This document shows, one piece after another, positions 8,820-16,462 of a stretch of DNA of 64,000 nucleotides. The notes under the pieces were generated by a model, which was not told where the DNA came from, did not search any database, and saw only the letters and a list, made by a program, of their open reading frames with translations. Position 1 is the first letter of the stretch. Each line of letters opens with the position of its first letter. The position numbers and the translations under genes were made by a program. This DNA comes from RGIG2000 sp045612665 (GTDB lineage Bacteria > Bacillota > Clostridia > Oscillospirales > CAG-272): positions 4,496 through 68,495 of the forward strand of contig JAZKZO010000004.1 in NCBI GenBank assembly GCA_045612665.1. The letters run 5' to 3'.

Positions 8820-8824
8820 TATAT

Positions 8825-8901
<77 letters not shown>

Positions 8902-8902
<1 letters not shown>

Positions 8903-8933
8903 AAAAATCCAACTCGAAAGAGTTGGATTTTTT
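8902..8933 (+). terminator. Terminator of the tRNA operon
   Basis: 14-bp perfect stem (ATCCAACTC core) with GAAA tetraloop and T6. Confidence 0.9.
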
Positions 8934-9138
8934 CATTTGTGCCATTAGGCACAACATCATTTGCGTGCAACGCACGCAACATCATTTGAGCGTCAGCTCA
9001 AAATCATTCCGCCGCAGGCGGACACAAATGAACGATGTTGCACCGTTGGTGCAAATGAAGTTGCCTTCGGCAAATGATGTGGGCTTGCACCCAATGAAGT
9101 TGCGCTACGCGCAAACGGAATTGAGCCGTTCGCTCGGT
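8934..9138. repeat. Array of nine short hairpins with inverted spacers
   Basis: Nine consecutive small inverted repeats, stems 4-8 bp and mostly 3-4-base loops, fill the space between the tRNA terminator and the next promoter. Stems are at 8937/8954 (TTGTGCC), 8961/8979 (TTGCGTGC), 8985/9002 (TTTGAGC), 9008/9022 (TCCGCC), 9038/9054 (TTGCACC), 9061/9073 (TTGCC), 9080/9093 (TGGG), 9100/9114 (TTGCGC) and 9123/9135 (GAGC). The stems differ in sequence yet pair, while the spacers are constant: CATCAT in the left four, ATGAAG or ATGATG in the right four. The spacer is thus reverse-complemented at the centre (about 9023-9037), so the whole array could fold as one branched, mirror-symmetric structure. 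No open reading frame fits it. I know no named element of this form. Confidence 0.8.
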
Positions 9139-9152
9139 TCGCCGAAATATAG

Positions 9153-9181
9153 TTGATTTTTGGTCGAAAGTGTGATATAAT
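9153..9181 (+). promoter_or_regulatory. Promoter of the YcgL-like gene
   Basis: TTGATT, 17 bases, TATAAT. The TTG of the -35 box is in frame with the gene but cannot be its start. Confidence 0.75.
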
Positions 9182-9203
9182 AATACAAAAGGGGGGATCC
9201 ACT

Positions 9204-9953
9204 GTGAGGGAAACTATTCTTGAAAAGCTTAACGAGATAGAGAAAAGAGAAAATATTAAGATTTTGCACTGCATCGAGTCGGGAAGTCGGGCGTGGGGAT
9301 TCGCATCGCCTGACAGCGACTACGACGTACGTTTTATATACGTTCGTCCCAAGGAGTTTTATCTTCGCCTTGACAAGACTCGCGACGTGATAGAGTGGCA
9401 GTTGGATGATACGCTTGATATCAACGGTTGGGACGTTCAAAAGGCTTTGACTTTGCTTCACAAGTCGAACCCCACATTATTCGAGTGGAATTCCTCACCT
9501 ATAGTATATAAAACTACGGATGAATGGCAGAAAATATCGATGACGATCAATCGCTATTTTATGGCTAAGTCCGGGCTTTACCACTATCTCAGTACGGCAA
9601 AGAGTAACTATCACGAATATCTGAAGGGCGAGACAGTAAGGCTTAAAAAGTATTTTTACGTGCTTCGTCCATTGCTTGCGTGCAAATGGATACTTGCCGA
9701 AGGCACACCACCACCGATGTTGTTCCGTACCTTGATGGACAAGTATCTTGACGAAAATCTGAAGCCGGATGTTGAAAAGTTGCTCGATATGAAAATGAAT
9801 ATGCCGGAGATTGGAGAGGGCAAGCGATTCGAACGTGTGAACGATTATTTAGATCGTAATATAGAGGAAATCGAAGCCATTATCGCAGGATTGTCGTCAG
9901 AGGGGGCTCTTGATTGGGACGAACTAAATGAGGTATTTCTGTCTTTACTTTGA
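9204..9953 (+). CDS. YcgL/RlaP-type nucleotidyltransferase (PF10127)
   Basis: Pol-beta-superfamily nucleotidyltransferases transfer NMP groups using a metal-binding DxD. The signature GSRAWGFASPDSDYDVR lies at residues 23-39, giving Gly-Ser and the Asp pair of SDYDVR. The rest follows the PF10127 (RlaP, B. subtilis YcgL) pattern: DINGWDVQKALTLLHKSNP, then the helical YHEYLKGETVRLKKYFYVLRPLLAC segment and PPPMLF. Some members sit in RNA-repair operons, but no ligase or Hen1/Pnkp partner is present here. The start is GTG with AAAGGGGGG ahead. It is a single-gene unit lying between two hairpin arrays, which suggests an acquired gene. Physiological substrate unknown. Confidence 0.82.
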   Translation: MRETILEKLNEIEKRENIKILHCIESGSRAWGFASPDSDYDVRFIYVRPKEFYLRLDKTRDVIEWQLDDTLDINGWDVQKALTLLHKSNPTLFEWNSSPIVYKTTDEWQKISMTINRYFMAKSGLYHYLSTAKSNYHEYLKGETVRLKKYFYVLRPLLACKWILAEGTPPPMLFRTLMDKYLDENLKPDVEKLLDMKMNMPEIGEGKRFERVNDYLDRNIEEIEAIIAGLSSEGALDWDELNEVFLSLL

Positions 9954-10078
9954 TATAATTGCCTTGACATTTAGATGCCTGAAAGTTCAGCATGCTTTTC
10001 CGGAACAATTCATAATCACACACCTTTTTACTGTTCTTACCTACATTTACACACCTTTTAGTCGCTCTTAGGCAAATT

Positions 10079-10117
10079 AAACCTAAATTGAACCACGGTT
10101 CAGTTTAGGTTTTTTAT
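10079..10117 (+). terminator. Terminator of the YcgL-like gene
   Basis: 14-bp stem AAACCTAAATTGAA/TTCAGTTTAGGTTT (one T-G pair) with a CCACGG loop and T6. Confidence 0.85.
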
Positions 10118-10224
10118 GATTTTTGAGGGACGCGCAAAAAGCTCATTTTACATTTATCATGGTATGTGGATGTTGAGGGCTTCTTTCTTTTACACTTTTG
10201 TAAAAGCATTTTTAATATATTGGA

Positions 10225-10253
10225 TTGAAAAGCGCTTGGCTTTATGGTATAAT
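10225..10253 (+). promoter_or_regulatory. Promoter of the alpha/beta hydrolase gene
   Basis: TTGAAA, 17 bases, TATAAT. Transcription should begin near 10260, which rules out translation from the in-frame TTG at 10253. Confidence 0.7.
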
Positions 10254-10303
10254 TGACATATCAAGATAAAGGTGGTGAATTTCCCATTAAGGGAATGCGA
10301 GAT

Positions 10304-11305
10304 ATGAAATCAGCTTATGAGCACAACAAAGATTTAATTCAAGGTGTTATACCGTCAATGTCTTATGATGGCGGTGATTTCCAAGAATGGAAGGCGGCGG
10401 CAAGGGAAAAGCTTTCAAAGCTTCTTGGTTTGGATAAATTTCAGAAGGTACCTTCTGAATTCAACGTGGAATATAAAAAGAAAATAGACGGGGCGACTGA
10501 GATTAGATTTACATATCAGAGTGAACTCGGTTACTGTGTGCCTTGTCATCTTTGGCTTCCCGATGGGGTTAAAAAGCCACCGCTGATGATTTGCCTGCAA
10601 GGACATTCTAAAGGAATGCATATTTCCTTGGGCAGACCTAAATTTAAGGGGGACGAACAATCTATAAGTGAGGGAGACCGTGATTTTTGCGTAAGAGCCA
10701 TTAAAGAGGGGTTTGCAGCAATTTCGTTGGAACAAAGAAATTTTGGCGAATGTGGCGGAGATGAAAACGGACCAAGATGCTATGAGTCCACCATGACAGC
10801 ACTTATTATGGGCAGAACAACCATTGGCGAAAGAGTATGGGACGTTTCAAGACTGATTGATGTGATTATGGACAAATTTGCTGATGTAATTGACACAACA
10901 AAAATTTGTTGTATGGGGAATTCCGGTGGTGGCACTGCCACGGTGTATGTTGCAGCTTTGGAGGATAGAATTACCCTGGCAATGCCATCCTGTGCAATGT
11001 GTACATTTAAGGATTCTATTGGTGCAATGACTCACTGTTCCTGCAATTACGTGCCTAAAATATCGGAATATTTTGATATGAACGATCTTATGTCAATGGC
11101 ATATCCAAAGTATTTTATTCAAGTATCTGGAATTGAAGATTCAATTTTCCCATTGTTTGGTGCTGAACTTGTGTTTGAAAAGGGAAAGAAAGTCTATGAA
11201 GCATTTAATAAAGATGACCGTTGCACGCTTGTTAAAGGAAACGGTGGACACAGATTTTATGCCGATGACGCTTGGCCGATTGTACACAAATATCTTTTTG
11301 ATTAG
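10304..11305 (+). CDS. Alpha/beta hydrolase, acetyl-xylan-esterase-like (Abhydrolase_7 type)
   Basis: Serine hydrolase with the fold order intact: VPCHLWLPDG and LQGHSKG (oxyanion region, residues about 85-110), nucleophile elbow GNSGGG near residue 205, acid in SGIEDSIFP near residue 280, and catalytic His in NGGHRFYADDAW near the end. The family cleaves esters, often acetyl or feruloyl groups on plant polysaccharides. I place the start at ATG 10304, nine bases after AAGGGA; ATG 10295 is possible. No signal peptide. It is unusually rich in Cys (CCMGN, CAMCTF, THCSCNY), unlike its neighbours, and it lies between two hairpin arrays, so it may be a transferred gene. The true substrate is unknown. 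Confidence 0.75.
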   Translation: MKSAYEHNKDLIQGVIPSMSYDGGDFQEWKAAAREKLSKLLGLDKFQKVPSEFNVEYKKKIDGATEIRFTYQSELGYCVPCHLWLPDGVKKPPLMICLQGHSKGMHISLGRPKFKGDEQSISEGDRDFCVRAIKEGFAAISLEQRNFGECGGDENGPRCYESTMTALIMGRTTIGERVWDVSRLIDVIMDKFADVIDTTKICCMGNSGGGTATVYVAALEDRITLAMPSCAMCTFKDSIGAMTHCSCNYVPKISEYFDMNDLMSMAYPKYFIQVSGIEDSIFPLFGAELVFEKGKKVYEAFNKDDRCTLVKGNGGHRFYADDAWPIVHKYLFD

Positions 11306-11320
11306 CAATCTTCCTGCGAC

Positions 11321-11400
11321 TTGATGATATACAACACTCCGTGTTGGTGATATGCAATGCTCTGCATTGATTATATACACGCCTTTGGCGTGATGAAGCA
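11321..11400. repeat. Second hairpin array: three 6-bp hairpins with GATATA spacers
   Basis: Three hairpins, each a 6-bp stem with a 3-base loop: CAACAC-TCC-GTGTTG (11332-11346), CAATGC-TCT-GCATTG (11355-11369), CACGCC-TTT-GGCGTG (11378-11392). They are spaced by TGATGATATA, GTGATATG and ATTATATA-like linkers. Stems vary while remaining paired, spacers stay alike. The design matches the array at 8934 but the spacer sequence and loop style differ, so it is a different family. No gene overlaps it; it follows the hydrolase stop and precedes an XRE gene on the other strand. Confidence 0.75.
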
Positions 11401-11465
11401 CGAGAGTTCAAATCACGTACGCACTCCCCCAAAAATATCTTTTTTATAGCCCTTTTACAAAAACG

Positions 11466-11489
11466 AAAGCAGTCCAAACGGACTGCTTT
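11466..11489. terminator. Terminator of the XRE gene
   Basis: 10-bp stem AAAGCAGTCC/GGACTGCTTT around AAAC; T-runs on both strands, so it may also stop transcripts coming from the hydrolase. Confidence 0.8.
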
Positions 11490-11695
11490 TATTTTTTATC
11501 AAGACCCAAAATGTAGTCTGATGAAACCTTATAATAATTGCATAAAGTAATAAGGTGGTGAATAGGGAGCTCGTTAGCACCTCGCTCGTATCTTGCATAC
11601 ATTGTTTGAGATGTGCCAAGTATATCTGCTATTTCTTTTTGAGTCTTATCATTATCCTCGCGCAAATCGCGAATTCGCTTTAAATACGAATGCAT
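11489..11695 (-). CDS. XRE-family repressor (Cro/CI type)
   Basis: A 68-residue protein that is all HTH_3 domain: LKRIRDLREDNDKTQKEIADILGTSQTMYARYERGANELP, with the recognition helix at SQTMYARYE, ending YYKVSSDYILGLDKK. Such minimal repressors dimerise on short palindromes. GGGAGAG lies ahead of the ATG. It is divergent from a membrane-protein gene, and three near-identical palindromes of the form AGTAAAT-N-TTTACT lie between the two, one over each promoter, so it most likely represses both genes. Confidence 0.9.
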   Translation of the reverse strand: MHSYLKRIRDLREDNDKTQKEIADILGTSQTMYARYERGANELPIHHLITLCNYYKVSSDYILGLDKK

Positions 11696-11726
11696 TTTGG
11701 CACTCTCCCTTCATCATTCTAATGCT

Positions 11727-11812
11727 ATTATATCAAGTAAATAAATTTACTTATCATAATAGTAAATATTTTTACTAAAAGTGTTGACTTTAGTAAATAA
11801 ATGTACTATAAT
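11727..11812. promoter_or_regulatory. Divergent promoter region with three XRE operators
   Basis: Three 18-bp palindromes: AAGTAAATAAATTTACTT (11735-11752), TAGTAAATATTTTTACTA (11760-11777) and TAGTAAATAAATGTACTA (11791-11808). The rightward promoter is TTGACT (11784-11789), 17 bases, TATAAT (11807-11812), with the third palindrome filling its spacer. The leftward -10 TATAAT (11732-11727) for the XRE gene abuts the first palindrome. Centre spacing is 25 and 31 bp. Binding would block both polymerases. Confidence 0.85.
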
Positions 11813-11843
11813 GTTTTTGTCTAAATAAGAAAGGAGAATGACA

Positions 11844-12554
11844 ATGAACAATTTATTAAGCATAGACTTCATAGACCGAATGAGAAGACTCATGCGTGAA
11901 GCCTTCAAGATCAAAAAATACAAGGCTATGAATAAAGCCTTGGCGGTATTCAGCATTATAGCAATGCTTCCAATTATTATCACCTGCTTGGTTTTTGCGG
12001 GTACATATTTTTGTTGGGCGTTTTTCTACAAGGTGATGACAGACCCGATAAAAGCACTTCACGGACTTGTAAACAGCGAGGGCAAGGATGTAAGGCACGC
12101 GCCACAAACAGTAATTTACATAATCTCTTGGCCTACAATATTTTTGCTTTATTGCATAGAAGCACTTATGATTCCCGTGCTTTCAATGATTTATGCAGTA
12201 ACATCCGTATTGAGCTATATTTGGACACTCGGTGGATACAAATTCCATATATTCCCCGAAAAAGCAGAAAATATTGAAATAACAGTAGAGGGAAAATACG
12301 AAAACTCGCTCCCGCTTTTCTACGTGCTTATGTCAGGGGCAATCCTTGCAGTAGTTCCGCTTTTACATCTCTTGATCGACTATATGAACTTCATTAGTGA
12401 ATACGGCTCGAAAATGGCTTATTATTACTATTTCCCATACTATCCTATATATATTGGAATTAGCGTAGTATTCTCAGCTATTTTTTCAATCCTTTGTCTT
12501 TCTAAATTGCCTAAGGATAAAAAATCAGAGAATAAAAACGAAGATAAAGAATGA
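11844..12554 (+). CDS. Multi-pass membrane protein under XRE control
   Basis: A 236-residue protein whose first 30 residues form a basic amphipathic helix (IDFIDRMRRLMREAFKIKKYKAMNKA), followed by five or so hydrophobic segments (about 33-60, 85-110, 112-128, 160-180, 200-222) and a charged tail. I do not recognise a family. The start is ATG 11844, seven bases after AAGGAG; ATG 11838 is too close to it. Promoter spacer overlaps an XRE operator. The next gene has its own promoter after a terminator, so this is a one-gene unit. Confidence 0.75.
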   Translation: MNNLLSIDFIDRMRRLMREAFKIKKYKAMNKALAVFSIIAMLPIIITCLVFAGTYFCWAFFYKVMTDPIKALHGLVNSEGKDVRHAPQTVIYIISWPTIFLLYCIEALMIPVLSMIYAVTSVLSYIWTLGGYKFHIFPEKAENIEITVEGKYENSLPLFYVLMSGAILAVVPLLHLLIDYMNFISEYGSKMAYYYYFPYYPIYIGISVVFSAIFSILCLSKLPKDKKSENKNEDKE

Positions 12555-12556
12555 TA

Positions 12557-12580
12557 AAAACGCACCATATGGTGCGTTTT
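12557..12580 (+). terminator. Terminator of the XRE-controlled membrane gene
   Basis: 10-bp stem AAAACGCACC/GGTGCGTTTT with loop ATAT. Confidence 0.85.
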
Positions 12581-12593
12581 TCATTTTATGTGC

Positions 12594-12622
12594 TTGAAAA
12601 GCAATTAGAATTGTACTATAAT
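12594..12622 (+). promoter_or_regulatory. Promoter of the SGNH-SGNH-cysK operon
   Basis: TTGAAA, 17 bases, TATAAT. Confidence 0.75.
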
Positions 12623-12651
12623 TAAAATATAGTTTCTTTGAGAGGTAAAAA

Positions 12652-13704
12652 ATGAGTAACATTTCTAAAATTGACAAGAATTTTAAAATAGAAACCAAAA
12701 TTGCAAAAAAGGATATTGAATTTTTCGATATAAGGCAGTCGCCCTTCAAAATATACGGCGTTTTTTTCGAAAACGGTAAATTTAGAAGAATGCCCGAGAC
12801 AGTTGCCAAGAGTGTAAGCGACGGTGTTGCATGGCTACATACAAATACAGCCGGCGGTAGAGTGCGATTTAAAACAAATAGCCCTTATATTGCCATTCAT
12901 GTCAAAATGGCAAATATAGGTAAAATGCCTCACTTTGCTCTTACAGGCTCGGCAGGCTTTGATCTTTATGTAAAGGATAAAAAGCCAAGCTATGTTGGCT
13001 CGTTTATTCCACCTTATGATATGACCGACGGCTATGAAAGCGTAATCGAGCTTGGCTCGCGAAAAAACAGAGAAATCATCATAAATTTCCCTCTTTATAG
13101 CGACGTGTGTGAGCTTTATGTGGGAGTAAGCAACAAATCGACTCTCGAAGCTCCGTCCTCATATAAGCTTGAAAAGCCAATTGTATATTACGGCTCATCT
13201 ATAACACAGGGCGGATGCGCATCTCGCCCCGGAACCTCGTATCAGGCATTCATCTCGCACGAGCTTGATAGCGATTATATAAATCTCGGATTTTCGGGAA
13301 ATGCAAAAGCGGAGAATGAAATTATAGAGCACGTAAAAGGGCTTGATATGTCCGTATTTGTGTACGATTATGACCATAATGCGCCTACGATAGAGCATCT
13401 TGGGGCAACTCACGAAAAAATGTTCAAGGCGATAAGAGAGGCGCATCCGAGCCTTCCTATAATTATGATGTCCCGTCCGAAATATAAATTAAATAAAGAA
13501 GAGAAGGCTCGCCTTGATATTATTAAGACAACCTATAATAATGCTATATCAAACGGTGATAAAAATGTTTATTTGATAGAGGGAAGAACTCTTATGAGAC
13601 TTGCAAAAGCGGATGGCACAGTTGACAACTGCCATCCTACTGACCTCGGCTTTTATTCTATGGCAAGTGCAATTATTCCTGTACTCAAAAAAATATTGAA
13701 TTAA
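12652..13704 (+). CDS. SGNH/GDSL hydrolase with GxDLY-type N-terminal domain, copy 1
   Basis: SGNH hydrolases deacylate sugars and lipids with a Ser-His-Asp triad. The first 170 residues are the beta-rich companion domain (GFDLYV near residue 103 is the GxDLY signature). The catalytic domain opens with YYGSSITQGG (Ser of GSSIT, near residue 180), then INLGFSGNAK (block II Gly), DYDHNAP (block III Asn) and CHPTDLGF near the C-terminus (DxxH-type Asp/His). No signal peptide, so it works on intracellular esters, perhaps acetylated oligosaccharides. It is first of a pair of paralogues nine bases apart. Confidence 0.85.
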   Translation: MSNISKIDKNFKIETKIAKKDIEFFDIRQSPFKIYGVFFENGKFRRMPETVAKSVSDGVAWLHTNTAGGRVRFKTNSPYIAIHVKMANIGKMPHFALTGSAGFDLYVKDKKPSYVGSFIPPYDMTDGYESVIELGSRKNREIIINFPLYSDVCELYVGVSNKSTLEAPSSYKLEKPIVYYGSSITQGGCASRPGTSYQAFISHELDSDYINLGFSGNAKAENEIIEHVKGLDMSVFVYDYDHNAPTIEHLGATHEKMFKAIREAHPSLPIIMMSRPKYKLNKEEKARLDIIKTTYNNAISNGDKNVYLIEGRTLMRLAKADGTVDNCHPTDLGFYSMASAIIPVLKKILN

Positions 13705-13713
13705 GGAGCACGT

Positions 13714-14703
13714 ATGAAAGCATACAACTTTAAAGATGCACCAATTAAGCTTTTCGGTGCGAAGCTAAATAAAGATAACCGAATTGTTAGAATGGACGAG
13801 GACGTTGCAAAAACGGTAAATGATTTTACAGCAGTTCGTATTTTTTCAGGTGCGGGAGTTAGAATAAGATTTAAAACTGACTCGAAAAATATCAAGCTAA
13901 GGGCTAAGGTGGCTAGCAACGGTGTCGACTGGGCAATCCCTCTTAGTGGATCTTGCGGAATGGATGTTTTTGAGGAAAATGAGCGCATTGGCGTATTCAA
14001 TCCAAACAATTACGGTATTCTTGAATTTGAAAGCACCCTTGAAAAGAGCGATAAGCTTTCGAACATTACAATTATGCTACCTAGAAATGAGCCCGTTATC
14101 GACCTTGAAATTTCAATTGATGACGATGCTCAAATGCTCGAGTGCGACCCTTATACCTACGCAAAGCCTATCGTCTTCTACGGCTCGTCAATTACCGAGG
14201 GTGGATGCTCCTCAACCGTCGGAAAATGCTACACAGCCCTCGTTACTCGTTGGCTTGACAGCGATTATATAAATCTCGGCTTTTCGGGAAATGCTAAGGG
14301 CGAGAGGACAATGGCTGATTACATTAAAAATCTCGATATGAGCATTTTTGTAATGGATTATGACCACAATGCCCCAAGCGTTGAGCATCTTGATGCAACT
14401 CACGAGCCGTTTTTCAAAGCTATAAGAGAAGCAAATCCGACCTTGCCGATTCTTATTATGACAAAGCCCGATTTTGACTTTGGAAAAAGCGAAAATATAA
14501 AGCGCCGTGAAATAATCAAGCGCACCTATGAAAACGCGCTAGCAAACGGCGACAAAAATGTTTATTTTATCGACGGAGAAACCTTCTTCGGCGATAAGGA
14601 TAGGTCCCTTTGCACAGTTGAAAAATGCCATCCAACCGACTTAGGCTTTATGAAAATGGCGGAGGTAGTGTATCCCGTTCTTAAATCAATTTTGGAGAAA
14701 TAA
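13714..14703 (+). CDS. SGNH/GDSL hydrolase, tandem copy 2
   Basis: A paralogue of the preceding protein with the same blocks: FYGSSITEGG, INLGFSGNAKGE, MDYDHNAP, EKCHPTDLGF. The companion domain has CGMDVFE where copy 1 has GFDLYV, so the pair has diverged in the domain likely to bind substrate. SDYINLGFSGNAK is identical in both. AAGGAG precedes the ATG. The gene is second of three in an operon that ends with cysK, two bases on. Confidence 0.85.
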   Translation: MKAYNFKDAPIKLFGAKLNKDNRIVRMDEDVAKTVNDFTAVRIFSGAGVRIRFKTDSKNIKLRAKVASNGVDWAIPLSGSCGMDVFEENERIGVFNPNNYGILEFESTLEKSDKLSNITIMLPRNEPVIDLEISIDDDAQMLECDPYTYAKPIVFYGSSITEGGCSSTVGKCYTALVTRWLDSDYINLGFSGNAKGERTMADYIKNLDMSIFVMDYDHNAPSVEHLDATHEPFFKAIREANPTLPILIMTKPDFDFGKSENIKRREIIKRTYENALANGDKNVYFIDGETFFGDKDRSLCTVEKCHPTDLGFMKMAEVVYPVLKSILEK

Positions 14704-14704
14704 T

Positions 14705-15631
14705 ATGAAAATTTATCAATCAATTACCGACCTTGTAGGCGCAACACCCTTGCTTGAGGTGTCCCGATTTGCTAAGGAAAACGGAATAGACGCGCGCTTG
14801 CTTGTTAAGCTTGAAATGTTCAACCCCGCAGGCTCAGCCAAGGATAGAGTTGCCCTTTCAATGATAGAGGATGCCGAAAAAAGCGGAAGACTTCAAAAGG
14901 GAAGCACAATAATTGAGCCGACCTCGGGAAATACAGGCATCGGACTTAGCGCAATCGCAAGGGCAAGGGGCTACAAGTGCATTATCGTTATGCCCGAAAC
15001 AATGTCCGAGGAGCGCAAAATGCTAATGAAGGCATACGGTGCAGAGCTTGTTTTGACTGACGGTGCGCTTGGAATGAAGGGCGCAACCGAGAAAGCGCTT
15101 GAAATTGCAAAAATTACACCGAATTCCTTTGTGGCAGGACAGTTCGAAAATCCTGCAAATCCAAGGGCACATTATGATACGACAGGACCTGAAATTTGGC
15201 AAGATACCGAGGGATGTGTCGATATTTTCATCTCTTGCGTAGGCACAGGTGGCACAATTTCGGGCACAGGTAAATATCTTAAGGAGCAAAATCCGTCCGT
15301 TAAGGTCGTAGCCGTTGAGCCGTCATCTTCGCCTTTGCTTAGCGAGGGCAAGGCAGGCGCACACAAAATCCAAGGAATAGGCGCAAATTTCGTTCCCGAT
15401 ACGCTAAACCGTGAAATTTACGACGAAATCGTAACCGTCAGCGACTCCGAGGCTTATGAATATGCGAAAAAGCTCGTCGAAAGCGAGGGAGTGCTTGTCG
15501 GAATTTCCTCGGGCGCAGCCCTTTGCGCTATGGCAAAAATCGCATCTCGCCCCGAAAACAAGGGCAAGACAATAGTTGCACTTTTGCCCGATAGTGGAGA
15601 GAGATACCTCTCAACACCTAACTTCATATAA
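14705..15631 (+). CDS. cysK: Cysteine synthase (O-acetylserine sulfhydrylase)
   Basis: Makes cysteine from O-acetylserine and sulfide using PLP. Features in order: GATPLLEV start, NPAGSAKDR with the PLP lysine (near residue 44), EPTSGNTGIGL that binds the substrate carboxylate, VGTGGTISGTGKYL phosphate loop near residue 180, and LLPDSGERYLST at the end. 308 residues is normal. It begins two bases after the second SGNH gene with GGAGA as ribosome site, so it is co-transcribed with two hydrolases, an unusual pairing; no cysE is beside it. Cystathionine beta-synthase-like function is less likely because the C-terminal regulatory domain is absent. Confidence 0.93.
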   Translation: MKIYQSITDLVGATPLLEVSRFAKENGIDARLLVKLEMFNPAGSAKDRVALSMIEDAEKSGRLQKGSTIIEPTSGNTGIGLSAIARARGYKCIIVMPETMSEERKMLMKAYGAELVLTDGALGMKGATEKALEIAKITPNSFVAGQFENPANPRAHYDTTGPEIWQDTEGCVDIFISCVGTGGTISGTGKYLKEQNPSVKVVAVEPSSSPLLSEGKAGAHKIQGIGANFVPDTLNREIYDEIVTVSDSEAYEYAKKLVESEGVLVGISSGAALCAMAKIASRPENKGKTIVALLPDSGERYLSTPNFI

Positions 15632-15632
15632 G

Positions 15633-15660
15633 AAAAATCAAGGCATCGCCTTGATTTTTT
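15633..15660 (+). terminator. Terminator of the SGNH-cysK operon
   Basis: 12-bp stem AAAAATCAAGGC/GCCTTGATTTTT, loop ATC. Confidence 0.88.
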
Positions 15661-15670
15661 CATTTTACAC

Positions 15671-15699
15671 TTGAAAAGCTCGCTCGTGTGTGCTAATAT
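15671..15699 (+). promoter_or_regulatory. Promoter of azlCD
   Basis: TTGAAA, 17 bases, TAATAT; the in-frame TTG at 15671 belongs to the -35 box and is not the azlC start. Confidence 0.65.
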
Positions 15700-15730
15700 A
15701 TGTAGGAAATCAAAGAAAGGAGCGAAAAAT

Positions 15731-16462
15731 ATGCGAGAGCAGAATAATTTTATGTCAGGCATAAAGGACGGATTTCCAATCTGCCTTGGATATCTTTCCG
15801 TTGCCTTTGCCTTTGGTATTGCGGCTTATAACTCAGGGCTTGATATATGGCAGGCAGTGCTTATTTCCATGTTAAACGTTACCTCGGCAGGTCAGCTTGC
15901 AGGACTACCTATTATGGCTGCCGGTGGAAGCTTGATTGAGCTTGCCGCGACGCAGTTAATTATAAATCTTCGTTATTCGCTTATGTCGATTTCGCTTTCT
16001 CAAAAGCTTGGAAAAAGCGTGCGACTTGTGGATAAATTCCTCGTTTCCTTTGTCAACACCGATGAGGTTTTTGCCGTTTCATCGTCAAAGGGAACTGACC
16101 TTGGTCGCAGATATATGTACGGCATTACCTTAACGCCGTTTCTTGGATGGACTCTTGGAACGCTACTTGGCGCAGTTGCGGGAAATATCTTACCCGAAAT
16201 TGTAATTTCGGCACTTGGAATTGCAATCTACGCTATGTTTGTTGCAATCGTTACTCCTGTGGCTAAAAAGGAAAGACCTGTGCTATTTTGCTCACTTTCT
16301 GCAATAGCGCTCAGCTGTATTTTTTACTATGTGCCATTTTTGAAAAATAACGTATCAAGCGGATTTTCAATTATAATTTGCACAATAATAGCAAGCGTGA
16401 TTTTCGCCCTTGCTTTCCCACTTCCAAAGGAAGAGGAGGTAGTCGATAATGGAGCCGATTAA
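15731..16462 (+). CDS. azlC: Branched-chain amino acid exporter, large subunit AzlC
   Basis: AzlC and AzlD together export branched-chain amino acids and analogues. Start ATG 15731 follows AAAGGAG by nine bases. The 243-residue protein has the family signature FPICLGYLSVAFAFG near residue 18, NVTSAGQLAG near 55, and LRYSLMSISLS near 82, with about seven membrane segments. It overlaps azlD by 14 bases. Confidence 0.92.
   Translation: MREQNNFMSGIKDGFPICLGYLSVAFAFGIAAYNSGLDIWQAVLISMLNVTSAGQLAGLPIMAAGGSLIELAATQLIINLRYSLMSISLSQKLGKSVRLVDKFLVSFVNTDEVFAVSSSKGTDLGRRYMYGITLTPFLGWTLGTLLGAVAGNILPEIVISALGIAIYAMFVAIVTPVAKKERPVLFCSLSAIALSCIFYYVPFLKNNVSSGFSIIICTIIASVIFALAFPLPKEEEVVDNGAD

Larger units (their letters stand above)
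9954..10303. other. Intergenic region with terminator, short repeats and promoter
   Basis: No gene seen. ACACACCTTTT occurs twice (10020 and 10050 regions). The YcgL-like terminator, an 8-bp inverted repeat CTTTTACA/TGTAAAAG (10187-10206), and the promoter of the hydrolase gene follow. The inverted repeat ends 19 bases before the -35 box and could be an operator. Confidence 0.5.

Noticed and set aside
8934..9138. CRISPR array
   Set aside because: The repeated units are hairpins with variable sequence and 5-6-base spacers; there is no constant 25-40-base repeat with unique spacers, and no cas gene in the window.
11397..11432. Possible tRNA 3'-end remnant (GTTCAAATC followed by a C-rich end) after the second hairpin array
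   Set aside because: The five bases on each side of TTCAAAT do not pair as a T stem, and no acceptor match lies upstream; the resemblance is limited to nine bases.
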